DNA of 64,000 nucleotides. Source: Selaginella tamariscina. Its lineage: Eukaryota; Streptophyta; Lycopodiopsida; Selaginellales; Selaginellaceae. Positions 1 through 11,443 of this stretch are shown here, one piece after another. Below the pieces are notes generated by a model that was not told the origin of the DNA, did no database searches, and saw only the letters and a list, made by a program, of their open reading frames with translations. The position numbers were made by a program, and so were the translations under genes. Numbering within the stretch: the stretch's first letter is position 1; each line of letters opens with the position of its first letter. The stretch spans positions 186,001 to 250,000 of the forward strand of contig PUQB01000352.1 in NCBI GenBank assembly GCA_003024785.1, read 5' to 3'.

Positions 1-774
1 CGAATCCCCATTGCCATCACCACCTGCATGAATAACAAACACATCATGTTAGTTTTTATCTCATATGGACATCTCGTATGCATATATACACATATACATA
101 TGTCAATAGAGCATGTTGTACTTATATAGTCGTACAATGTCATGGTTGTTATCTTAATTTGTGTATGTGTGTGTCTCTGATATGATTTAACTGTAAGAAT
201 TCAACTAAATTGAAGATCAATTGTTTTTTTTTTCTTTTTCTTTTGAGAACCTAGTTATGACGATAATTACAGATAAATTCTAATGACCTCCGTGTATGGT
301 TGCATGCATACAAATGCATACACACATTAGTTATAGCAGATCTCTCTCTCTCTCAGACACACACACACACAATATATATAAATATATATATATATATACA
401 TAAATATATCATAACATACATACCCCAAACAGATGGATTTATTTATGTCGTGTGTTAGTACATTATACCATATCCTTATATGTAACTGATTGTTTATTAA
501 TACCTGCTTTGTCAAATTTACTCCGGATTGTGCTGCTGCTTCTTAAAAAAGCATTCGGATTCAAAGAAAACTGTTGGATACACGAATTTAAGTTAAAAAG
601 ATGAAAGTTGTTGTGTGTGGGATTTTGGGATAAAAATGTGCATACCTTGTCATATTTAGTGGGAAGAAGACAGGATCTCCATCTAAAGTGCGTACTCTTG
701 CCCCTCCAGTGATGCACAAGAAGCGCATTGACGATTCTACTGCTGCAATGCCTGGAACTCACCACAGCAAGCAT
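1..774 (-). CDS. 5' part of an unknown gene (runs off the window)
   Basis: On the minus strand a start codon at 774 opens a 43-codon first exon (646-774) that ends at a good donor (AAG/gtatg). A candidate acceptor (tttgttattcatgcag) lies just before position 23, so the second exon begins at 23 and leaves the window. The first exon encodes a basic, Arg/Ser/His-rich N-terminus (MLAVVSSRHCSSRIVNALLV), which could be an organelle-targeting peptide; that is inference. The intron, about 620 bp, holds (GA)n, (CA)n and (TA)n tracts at 340-400. The start codon faces that of the GTPase gene with 179 bp between them, so the two probably share a promoter. I do not recognise the family. Confidence 0.4.
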
Positions 775-903
775 TTTTGCAGAGCTACCTACGGATCATA
801 AACAGAAATGCGCGGATCACGACAACTATAAGGAACTGCAGTCGCGCGCCCATCTGCCCGCTGAATGGGCATTTGTAAAAGATGTGCCCTAATGCTTGCC
901 ACG

Positions 904-953
904 TGGTTTAGGGTTTATGCGTAACAGGGGTTTAGGGTTTATTTCTAGGGTTT
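904..953 (+). promoter_or_regulatory. Telo-box cluster upstream of the GTPase gene
   Basis: Three copies of a TTTAGGGTTT-like motif (the reverse of the plant telo-box AAACCCTA) lie in about 45 bp directly before the ATG at 954. Telo-boxes are known near the start of plant translation and organelle-biogenesis genes. The position suggests the leader or core promoter, possibly shared with the divergent gene starting at 774. Confidence 0.55.
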
Positions 954-2584
954 ATGGCGCTGGGTGCTCCTGTGCTCAAGAGACTGGCGCAGAAGATTGC
1001 GCCGAAGGACTGGCTGATTCCCAACAGGGTGAAGACATTTAATAAGCTTAAGGAGGATGCGAGGCAGGTGCATTTACTTCTGGAGATTCGTGATGCAAGG
1101 GTAAGTGCATTTTGTTGTTCTTTCTGAGATTTGAAGTTCTTGGTTGCGTGTAGATCCCATTCACTTCTTCGAATCTGCAGTTCCAGCAGTTCCTTAAATG
1201 GAAGCAGCATCTCGTTGTGTTCACCAAGTCTGATCTTGCTGACCAGGAGAAGCTACGGGTATTACAATGAAAATGCAATGTGTGTGTGATATATGTGTGT
1301 GTGTGTTACACCAATATGTTAACGCCCTTATATTGTCGTCAAACAAATAGGTAATTACTATACTGTTGTCGAGTGTCAACTAATAACTTAACAGAATTCT
1401 ATGGTACATGTAATATCTGTATAAATTATATTTCTATGCATATATAAATATTTACATATATGGGAGGCAGCAACTAAAGTGATTTCTTCAATGTACAGAC
1501 TACTTACATGCTTACATAACTATTTAGCGCCACGAGGATCTTAATTGGCCATTTATTGTCGGACATACATGTATGTATATGTATGTATGCAACTATGTAT
1601 ATACGCATAGTTCACTGTAAAATGTGGCCTCTTTGCTTAGTCAGTAGTGGATACTGGCAGGATATTACTTGAATAATCGCATCTATGGTCCATATTTCTT
1701 CTGAACACAAAAACACACACACGCACACATTCGCATACATCATATTTTAGTTCTGTGTGGGCAGGAATGGAAAGAGTATTTCCGTGGAGAAAACTATGTT
1801 TTTGTGAATGGTTATTGCAAGCGCTCTGTTGGCAAGGTGCGTGCGTGCGTGTGTTTGTAATTAAACTGCTGTGTGTGTTTTTAATAGCTCATGAAAGTGA
1901 TGGAGAAGAGGCTTGCGGACGTAGGCATCGGGGACAAGACGAAGGTGGTGATGCTTGTGGGAATGCCCAACGTGGGCAAAACTGCTCTCATCAACACGAT
2001 GCACCGGATGGGAAGACGGCGCGTTGAAAGTTGCTAACTTGAGATTGATTAATTTGATTAATTACTGATCATTCTCCCGTTTTACTTTCAGTGTTGGAGA
2101 AGCTAACCCTTGGTAAAGTTGGATTAGAACCTTACTTGACTAAATTCAGCTTCAGCTACAAGGTTCTCTCTCTCTCTCTTTACACATACACATGACTGTA
2201 TTTCGACAGATTAAGTATGAACCCCCAGTTTATGCGATGGACACTCCCTCTGTAATGTGTCCCAAGATAAATGATCTAGAAACGGGCTTTAAGCTCATCT
2301 TAACAGGTACTTACTATTCCTTATAAGCTAAATTTATATACATATACTATGTGTTGATGCACATATGACGTTGTATTTGCTATATGCAGGAGCTATGCGG
2401 GATATTATTGTTGGGAAAGTAGAGCTTGCTCGGTACCTTTTGGCAGTCATTAATTCTCTTCGCTCAAGCGTTCATTCTAAATGGAAAGCTGATTATGAAG
2501 CTCGTATGTTTCTGAAGGAACCATTAGATCGAACAAAGAAGGCCGATAAGGTAAGAACATCACACATGTTCTCTCTCTCTCTCT

Positions 2585-2615
<31 letters not shown>

Positions 2616-3018
2616 TGCACATACCATTTGCATAATCAATACTGGATAACTATATAGCTGGAAATACTTTATATTATGTTATGTTTTAGATATTAGAACT
2701 GAGTGTATGTTATATCCTGTGTGTTTTGCAGAAGAAGATATTCTTAGACGATCATTTTATAGAAGTGAAGGGATCATTGCAACAAAGCTACTTAAATTCG
2801 AAGGCGATCTAATGAAGGAAGAGCAAATGGAGAAGCTGGTAGATGCGCAGTTCAAGGAGATTATAGAGTTCTATAGGAAGACACGTGTTGGTCCCAGGCA
2901 GGTTACATCCGAGAGAGCTGCTCAGAGGCTGATTAGCCTGTATAGAGTTGGTAAACTCGGGTTCTACACTTGGGATACGGTGCCCGTTATGAGCACGCAG
3001 CTCCTAAAAACAACTTAA
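954..3018 (+). CDS. Circularly permuted ribosome-biogenesis GTPase, RbgA/MTG1/SIN2-like
   Basis: Eight exons fit: 954-1100, 1154-1258, 1765-1836, 1888-2029, 2092-2162, 2210-2306, 2390-2550 and 2732-3018. The product, about 290 aa, follows the YlqF/RbgA order in which G4 precedes G1: G4 as TKSD, the P-loop GMPNVGKT, the G2 region EPYLT, then G3 as DTPS. The C-terminal segment (QRLISLYRVGKLGFYTWD) matches the end of plant SIN2/DGP1 proteins. Family members assemble the large subunit of mitochondrial or plastid ribosomes. G4 is normally NKxD and G3 DxPG, so both are altered here although the P-loop is intact. In the last exon the frame changes near 2800; one missing A in an A-run would explain it, so I read this as a sequence error. 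Family call is firm; organelle is inference. Confidence 0.85.
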
Positions 3019-4089
3019 GATTTAGATTAAATTATATTAATTTAAATACTTTATGCTGTTTTCAAAAATTCGAGGGGCGTAATATATATTCGAATATGCT
3101 CATAAACCTCGAGAAGTTGCTTACGAAACGAATTATGCACCATCTTCTATATCGTTTATAAATGAGATCCCTTGACTTTGTTGACTCACATATTCATGTG
3201 GGTGCTTTCATCTAAGGTACATACTTTCCCTCTTCCTATACATAACACAAACTCATGCAAGTGCATATTTTGATCGATGTATACATGTCTATGTTCTTTA
3301 AAAGACGTCTATAACAAAGTATTACGTGTTCAATTAAAATACATAATATACTTTATCTAGAAAATATTAATCAATAATAATGAAAATTCATTACTCACCG
3401 TACTTATATAAATGTCTTTTTATTTTATTTTCTATAATACGATAAAATGAACTGACTTCAAAAGGGAAAAATTATATTAAATAATAATTTAAAGATTAAA
3501 TTATGTTAATGTTTATGTTTTTTATAATTTCTTCTCGTTTTTCAAACATTTTAAATAAATACTAATCAAGTGTTTATAAATTTTCATAAGCAAGAAACTT
3601 TTTTAATAACAATCTGAAATCAATTAATTTCATAAATATTTATATAAGTTAAACCAATATGCTATTTCTTTTTTAACTTCAACTAAATCACATAATATAA
3701 ATAATTATTTAATAAGAGTAAGTTAACTTTTAAGGTGTGAAATAATAAGTTAGGACAATATAAAAGGTGTATCACGAAAATAAGAGGAAGAAATTGAAAA
3801 TAAGCACGAAATCGTAATTTTTAATAAAGGTCATGTGTTTTTTGTGGAATTTTCCAGGTCTCTTTCATTCATGTATTTTAGAGTAGCACAAAAGATGTGT
3901 TCTGAAGGCTTATGCTAGTGCAAAAATCTTTCAATTTTAAACATTTATGTTCATCCATATACCTATTTTATTAATATATATGATGAAGCTCTTTTGTTTT
4001 CTTATTTATATAAGTGAATTCACTTAAATATCGACTAAACCAGTTAATGCAACCTATGTTATAAGAAAAAAAAATTATATCAAAAGACT

Positions 4090-4272
4090 AAGTGGTTGTT
4101 CTCTAAACTAACCATTTTAAAAACCAAACCATTTAATGTGTTTTTTCATTATTGTTTTTTAATATATATGTGGTTAGTTCAAGGAATAACCACTTGGTTT
4201 TATTAATGGTTTTAATATATATTTGTTTTAAATGTGATTTTAAATAGTGGTTAGTTCAAGGAATAACCACTT
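4090..4272. repeat. MITE-like set of three 25-bp repeats
   Basis: A 25-bp motif (tggttagttcaaggaataac plus cactt) occurs at 4171-4195 and identically at 4248-4272. An imperfect inverted copy lies at 4090-4114 (aagtggttgttctctaaact plus aacca). The inner sequence is AT-rich and non-coding. One inverted plus two direct copies suggests a small foldback or MITE with one end duplicated. Confidence 0.5.
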
Positions 4273-7030
4273 AGTTATTTTGCCCATCTTATTATATAAT
4301 TTCAAAACTAATAACAAAATAATAAAAACATTAACTTACATGTTAATGTTTTATATTTGCAAGTTGAAATGTATGAATGCATCTCATGTATCTAAACAAA
4401 TGTATTTATATACTCACATATAATGGCTTTATATGTTAAGGAGAGAATTGAATCACCCATATCACAAAAAGGTTAAATAAAATAAAGACTAAAGAATTTT
4501 TTTATTCTATTCATGGGTGTTTATGAAGCATTCAAAGTGTTTAACTATATAAATAATTAATATGCTAAATCAGAGATTGCATAATGTAACTTTTTTTATG
4601 TTAATGCAATAAACTTGTTAAAAAACAAAGTTAATATTATGTAAGATTTATTAAAGGTTTCATAATTTATTTTAAGACCATTTGCCAATGAATAACAAGA
4701 ATCTTTAACATTCATGTACATTTGATATGTGAAATGTGTGTGTGTGGGGTAAAGATGATACCATGTGTATATACTAGTTTTGCAAGTAGTAATATATATT
4801 ATTACTGAATTATATTCATATATTATTGATAGGTATAATAATTTAAAAATATAATAAATAATAATAATAATCAAGTTACATACTTTAGATATGGTCTATA
4901 TAAATAAGTATAACTTCTTATTTCAGACAATAAATAGGTGATAGTACACTCATATAAGTAATTAAATTAATATCAATTATTGATGTACTTTTACAACATA
5001 TATATGTAGCATATAATATATCTAAATCTAGAACTTTTGTTGCACAAAAATGCATATAAATGAATGAGTTACTAAATTTATTTCATATCTATATTGAGAG
5101 TACTTAAAATTTTATAATAGAATGTAAATAATTATATCTACATATATCATATAAAAATATTTAATTTCTCTTGGTTATTTTATATTAGAATTTCAATATG
5201 TAATATATTTTCTTATATATATAATTTACATTATCCATTAGATGAGCTCTCAAGCCATGTTTAGATTCTCCATTTGCTCAATTTTAAGGTATATAATTTA
5301 ATTAAACATGAATTTGTGATTTCTTGCCTTTGCATCCATTACTTGTTTATATCTCTTTGTTCAGGACATTCACATGCACACACATAAGCATATACTTATA
5401 AATCTTAATGTAGGTTCATTAGTTCATTGGTGCTGGTAAGTAGTGAGATTGTCTTAAGCTCTTAGAGTGTATCTTTATTACATAATTAACCTTTTCTTAA
5501 CTTATTGACACATTAACAACTATGCTTTTAATATAGTTAAAATTAGTTTCATGCAGCTTTAAAAAATTCTAATATTTAAATTTATTATAGTTTGTATTTA
5601 CAAACACATTTGTGTACATTAAAATAATTATAAAATTATTAAATGAGTGTGGGTGAACCTCAAATTTAAATTAAATTTAAGGTTTAGGGTTATTCAAGTT
5701 TGTTTTAAGACTTAAAAATGTTAAGTCTTGTGAATAAACTAAGGATATACACATATACTAATATGTAATATAAATTAGTATCTTATTATGTATTTATGCA
5801 ATTATAGAAGTAATGAGGAATATTATTTTAACAAGTATCCTAGTCATTTTGATAGCGATTCTTGAGGTATTTAATAAATTAATTTTACTTAACTTTACTA
5901 CTTATTTAGTGAAAATATAATTACACACTAATTAATGAAAATTATAATTAAACTTCTTAAACTATGTACATGTATTAAGTTTTAAAACAATTATTAAATT
6001 ATTAAATGAGTGTGAATGAGTTTAATTATTATACTCAAAATTATCATTAATAACATCTTGGGTTTACCACAATTTAAAAAAAAAAAAAAAAAAAACAACC
6101 ATATAACCACATTAAACACTATAATCATATAAAAGCCATATTATATAATGTGGCTTTTCTAGAAAAACCATATTATATAAATGAAAGCTACATCTTATAA
6201 AGTCTTATGTTAGTTTTAATTTAATGTATTAAGTGGGTTATTTTTTATTACATTTAGAGCTTGTCAACATATTTTAATATATAACAACATTCAACTTCCA
6301 AATTTAAAAATAATCATAGCAAAAATTATGAAAATAATCATAGTAAAAATTATGATAAAATCATTGTACCATATCCTTAAACTTTAAATTTTTTACATTT
6401 TAGAGTAACTTCATTATTAAATCATAAAGGATTAACATTTATTAAGTGCCCCAACTTATAAGTTACCACATTAAAATCCAGTACTAGCATCATGTCACTT
6501 TATTAGTTATATAATTTTACATCATCTTTCAAGTAAATATACAATGGATATTACTTATTATATTTAAGAAAAGTTATACAACATTAAATGCCCATGCGGT
6601 ATATTACACACTATTATAAAGATCAACTTTTGAGAAAAATTAAAAAACATGGGATTTTCTTTAATAAATTTACATGTTCACTTAAGCTATACTTAATGAC
6701 TTCTCATGCATAATATAAACACTTAGTTATTAGATTTTATTATGTTAATGCATTTTAAGAAACATTTAATTTGCATTATTCTTTATAAGACTTAACTCTT
6801 TAAATTGCATTTAAGTATTTAATAATAGTCTAGTTGGGTATTGTTAAATATTTATAGAGAATTCTAGATAAAGTTCAAACTAGAAAGCTTCCTTATGTTT
6901 GGCAACGTGTCAACAATTAGAGACACCCTTTGTATTGACTTAACCTAGGGTTGTTAATTAAGATGTCCATTTTGTTTTTACAAATTTAATGTGTTAAGTT
7001 TACCTTTCGAAATTACCCTTAGGTAGGGTT

Positions 7031-7133
7031 TTAAAATCATGATTCAATATGTTGGTTGACACTAAATAAGTTAAGTATCTTAATAATACTTAACTTATTT
7101 AGTGTCAACCAACATATTGAGTCATGATTTTAA
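7031..7133. repeat. Near-perfect 48-bp inverted repeat (hairpin)
   Basis: Arm 7031-7078 is the reverse complement of arm 7086-7133 at 47 of 48 positions, with a 7-base loop (cttaata). No coding sequence lies inside. A transcript from either strand would form an almost perfect duplex. It could be a young foldback element, a template-switch product, or a hairpin RNA precursor; the sequence alone does not decide. Confidence 0.8.
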
Positions 7134-8407
7134 GGGGGAGGTAGAGTATACAAAGAAAAGCACATGAGAATGCCTAATAGGGTGCTCTACTCCTTCCCAA
7201 CATAAGTCTACCTTATGTTAGGCATATTAGTTATGATGCCCATGTCACAAGGTATGTCACACCTTAGTACCCTTATCATTTTGACGTTGCCAATCTGACA
7301 CATGCAAGTGTTTAGCCAAATATGCATCTAACCCACACTATAAGCCTTGTTTGTGCCTTTGATTAAGTATGTGTGTGGATTTCTTCAAGGAGATGTCTTA
7401 AGGTTGAATAATCAAATCGATAATGTTGTTTTCGGATCCTAACAATTGCCGTTGAAAATGTGTCACACGTTACATGTGACACTAGAATGGATCTTGTACA
7501 GTGCAACACTTAAAACATCGAGGTTGTGTCTTGGGCGAGGGGTTGGTGATCATGGTGAACACACATTCTACTTAAGGAGGTTAGGTCTCTTAACCAAGTG
7601 TGCATGCTAACATACATGGTTAAGGGTGTTTGTCCTTGTGTGGATAAACATGTCTAAGGGTTAATAACCTAGGGTATTTGGTGAGGGTCTTCTTAGACAC
7701 ATGCAGAACAATTATGTCTGATTAATTATGAGCTTTAAAACTAAGGTATGATTAGCCACCCAAACCCTTAGGGTTACTTATTACCCCTCATTGTTCTTTC
7801 AGGGTTGTACTTGGATGAGGACTTTCAAGGTGTAGGATGATTGTCATAGGGTATGTGTGAACACATGTTCACTTTGATGGGGTTAGTTCATGGGCATGTT
7901 TAAGTTTTCTAAGGTAATACCTTAATTTTTACTAGAAGGATTGTTAGGATTATTGGGGTTGTCATATTAGTGTTATTAAATGAGAATTGTTATGTGTTGG
8001 CCCTTGGGAGTTAAAACTTAACATATAGAGTTAATTTTGTGTATACTATACTTTACCTATGGTACATATTCCATATTATTAAACACATATATAATAGGAG
8101 GTGGTTGTATGTAAGAAAATAAAGCGTACATGTGAGTATATTCTTACATGGCATGCATAAACATTGATTATATATGCAAATTATTCTTATATATCCTTTT
8201 ATGTTATTAATGTTATTGCATTCAGGTACGTCAAAGTAATCGTCCACTGAACAAACTTTTTGGATACACATGTATATATTGGGTTAGTACGAGAGTGTTT
8301 ATGTTGCAAGTTTAATACTTCTTTCATTTTCTATACATTAGCTTTGTGATTTGAGCGTATCCTTGGTTATTAAAAATGTATTGTCTATATATATTGAATT
8401 GATCCAT

Positions 8408-9575
8408 TCAACTGGACATGGGAGCTCTATGAGGAACTCCTTTTCTTCTCTTAGGGCTCCTCATGGGAAGACTCCTTGGAGGTGTGTGTGGGGAAATAGA
8501 TGCTGCCTCGGTTAGGGTGGAGTCGGAGGTGTCTGTTGTGTATGAGTGTTGTTGTTCATCAGCTCCACACTCTTGCAATGAGTTCAAAGTCTTTGTGGTT
8601 CTAACCTTCTTCTTCTTATATGGAACTACCTCCCTCTCCTTTACAACCTTTTGTTGAGTAGGTGGTGGCGGCGGCATTATACTTTTGGTCATGTAATGGC
8701 TCTGGATCCACTCCAGCTATTACAAAATACATTAATCAAAACCATGTAGACTTAACCATGATTAACTTACTTTGCACCCAAGGGAGCAAAACTTGAATGT
8801 ATCAAGCAAGCTGCGGTCACATATCTGGCAAGTGTTAGTCACCCCTTTGCATGCCTAGGTTGCGGTCTCTGGTTCAAGAACACCACCCTCGCACTGTTAA
8901 TGATATAAGACTGCACCCCACTTAGGTCCAGATACTTTTGTATCTCCGATACCCGAATCACATCGTGATAAGATGATCTCCTTATCTGCAATTAACCATG
9001 GTAGTTTATATCATGTCAACTTGCGTGTTGGTATCAATCTCATACTTAAAAAACTATAAAGTCGCTGAGCAGACATAAGTTGTGAAGAATGTATGTACCA
9101 GAGTATGGGTTGACCTCTATATACTGATTAAAATGTATAGAGAGTCTTTGCATTGGAATGATGCAAAGGGAATATACCTGGACAATGCGGTGTGTGCGGT
9201 GGTAGGACGTGCAGGCTGAACACAAGGGATCCTTTGCACAGTCGAGACAGAAGAGATTGCACTCGCATTTGTTCGACTCTGCTGTATGTATGGAGCACTG
9301 TGTGAAGAAGGCTGTTTTAAGCAGCGGCTTAAGCCATGCCGGCCCCAGTAAATCGGCAGGAACAGTTATAGAAGATGCCTGCAAGATAAACATGTATATA
9401 AATCCCATGAATATGCACGAAACGGTACACGACAAGGGACAAATAAACAAAATAGAAGCAAAATGTTCATTTGCACGGAGGAACAAGTCATGCTTCGAGA
9501 CAATCTGTACAGCCTACTGGAACGAAATAGATAATGTATCATCGAAAAGAGCTACATTGTACGTTTGCTTACCAT
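8408..9575 (-). CDS. PLATZ zinc-binding transcription factor
   Basis: Minus-strand exons: 9573-9575 (the ATG alone), 9178-9378, 8771-8985 and 8408-8716, all with GT-AG introns. The protein shows the full PLATZ order: PAWLKPLL near the N-terminus, a Cys/His block ([20 protein letters not shown]), [20 protein letters not shown], then [20 protein letters not shown], and the typical tail [11 protein letters not shown] before the stop. PLATZ proteins are plant-specific nuclear DNA-binding factors acting on AT-rich promoters. The third exon carries a stop after a run of four G that a fifth G would remove, the same kind of defect seen in other genes here. A Ser/Thr/Pro-rich linker precedes the basic tail. 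Family call is firm; targets are unknown. Confidence 0.92.
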
Positions 9576-10469
9576 TCTGAGAGAGAACTCGTCCGAGAGA
9601 GAGAGGCTCAATTCCTGGATGCACCTAGATGATCGTATACTGTTACAAACCGAGCATCGCACATTGCTATACTGGAGTCGTGATTGTGAAGGAACAATCT
9701 ACGCGGGGAAAACTAAAGACAATGAAACAAATACACCGAATAGGATTCAACTACTTCAAACCTGCTGAAGGAATTGTAACAAAAGCGGAGAAATTTGAAG
9801 GAAATGGAAATGCAAGATTGATAGAAATGGTGTAGGCTATCTATCCGCTTCTAATATCACACAAGACACACCCACACGGCACACACATTACATGTTGCCT
9901 TGCTTCAAGGCCGGCTAGGAATCGCCGATGCCGTCAGATGATATATCTGACGGACTAAATTGTGCCAGGGCAGCAGACTCGACCCGACTTGGCGCTATTT
10001 GACGCCTCGGATTTCCCATCATCGTTTGAGGACAAGGTGGGCCGTCTGATCGACGTACATCCTACGGTGAAAGACGTGTGCGTTCCTTCAGCCGTTGGAT
10101 TGTAGATCTGACGGCCGGCGTTCAACAAGACTGAAGCGTTTGAATGATCGCCCGTTTGGCTTTTCGATTCTTTACATTCCATTTGGTTTTGTTTGTATCC
10201 ATATTAATTGTTTAATCGATATTACGGTTCTAACATGGAATTATATGTACATACACATACGCATGCATACGTACACCATATTTTCATTTGGACAGTGTTC
10301 CTTTGTTTGATAGCACTCCTTTTGTGACATTTGGCACGCATTCGTAAATTTTGCTCTTTCAAATACGACATGAGTTTGGGTTTTAAACTATGTCACCATG
10401 TTTCACACATTAATTAAATTTTTAGGGTTCGTCCCTGTTTTTTTAGGGTGTTCCATTTTCTAGGGTTTT
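9576..10469. other. Spacer between divergent PLATZ and CGR1-like genes
   Basis: Roughly 0.9 kb holding the 5' leader of the PLATZ gene on the left and the promoter of the CGR1-like gene on the right. At 10000-10125 there is a GC-richer patch with two palindromic bits of the form CCGTCTGATC / GATCTGACGG. Telo-box-like agggtt motifs lie at 10422-10469 just before the ATG. I see no further gene. Confidence 0.45.
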
Positions 10470-11021
10470 ATGGCGGCGCCTCTGGATTTCAGGTTCCTGG
10501 ACGAGGGGTTGGGCGGGGAGAAGAACAAGAAGCGGAAGCGAATCGAGGAGAATGAGAAATGCGCGATGGATGTGGATGAGCAGCAGCAAAAACGGCAGGC
10601 GATTGATGGAGGTGAGTCCAAGCCTGTGTTCGGTAAGCCCACATATGACGGTGTAATAGCCGGCAAAGTATCTGGCCGTAAGTGGAAGAGCCCGAAAACA
10701 ACACGGGCGTCTGCCGTTAGGGTTAGTCTCAAGGGCACCTCGCTGGAGGAGCGCAACAGGTTGAAACAGATTGGAACTGCGTTCAAGGAGCGGAAGAAGG
10801 AGCTCAAGGAGCAAATCCGGTTGAACAAGGTTGAGAAACGGAGGAGGAAAGAGGAGGCAAAGAAGAGAAAGGAGGCTAACACTCTGAGAACCGGCATGAA
10901 ACTCCAGAAGGTGACTAACCCCAAGAAGCTCCTCAAGATGTCCAAGTCCCAGAAGAAGAAGCTCATTGTTGTTCCCCTGAAAGCGTTAAATAAACACAGG
11001 TTCGCATTCTTTCGTGTTTAG
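10470..11021 (+). CDS. CGR1-like rRNA-processing protein
   Basis: Single-exon 183-aa protein. After an acidic/basic N-terminus with a nuclear-signal-like KNKKRKR cluster (residues 19-25) comes the CGR1 signature: the VSGRKWKSP block near residue 67 followed by a long, highly charged Lys/Arg/Glu helix, ending in KMSKSQKKKLIVVP. Yeast Cgr1 and animal CCDC86 are nucleolar proteins needed for 60S subunit assembly. The start is set by the ATG directly after telo-box-like sequence. The last 13 residues do not look like the family tail, so a downstream intron or read-through into UTR is possible. Confidence 0.8.
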   Translation: MAAPLDFRFLDEGLGGEKNKKRKRIEENEKCAMDVDEQQQKRQAIDGGESKPVFGKPTYDGVIAGKVSGRKWKSPKTTRASAVRVSLKGTSLEERNRLKQIGTAFKERKKELKEQIRLNKVEKRRRKEEAKKRKEANTLRTGMKLQKVTNPKKLLKMSKSQKKKLIVVPLKALNKHRFAFFRV

Positions 11022-11443
11022 AATCGACATAGCATGTAAGCGGGCACAGACATAACTTGAATGATAGATAGATAATCGACAGGTTATGCGCACATTCACG
11101 ATAGTGACATTGTCCTCGCTTTACTGGCTGACAAATTATGGGACTGGTAGATAGTATTGTTCTCTCAGATTCTGCCTCAGGTGGTACAGCTTTTGCTTTA
11201 GGTGTTTCAGTACGATTTTGATTTTCTATACTATTGTTTACGTTTGCCCAGAAACAATCTCTCTGTACGGCTCCAGAGAAGAGATTTTGTCTGAGGCTGC
11301 ATGTGACCAGCTATACATACACAGGTTCAGGACGAATAAGCTAGACCACACAAGTAGTTTTCCAAGGAACTTGGAACTGCACAGACTGAAAATGAAACTG
11401 GGCCTTTCATTAGTTTGACATGACATGGTAAAACACCGATTTT
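11022..11443. other. Spacer between convergent CGR1-like and PAL genes
   Basis: About 420 bp between two stop codons that face each other. It should hold both 3' UTRs and polyadenylation signals. I see no gene. Confidence 0.5.

Larger units (their letters stand above)
3019..8407. other. AT-rich, gene-free spacer
   Basis: About 5.4 kb with no open reading frame I can tie to a protein. From 3.2 to 7.0 kb it is very AT-rich. It holds the MITE-like repeats at 4090-4272, an A-run at 6078-6097, short duplications at 6305-6360 and the hairpin at 7031-7133. From 7.1 to 8.0 kb the base composition is more even but still non-coding. It looks like decayed transposon matter, though I cannot name a family. 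Confidence 0.6.

Noticed and set aside
7031-7133. Hairpin as a tRNA or a transcription terminator
   Set aside because: No cloverleaf or conserved T-loop, no adjacent gene end, and the stem is much too long and perfect.
9209-9580. Open frame of 123 codons on the plus strand
   Set aside because: It is antisense to the PLATZ exon, whose conserved cysteines and splice sites lie on the minus strand.
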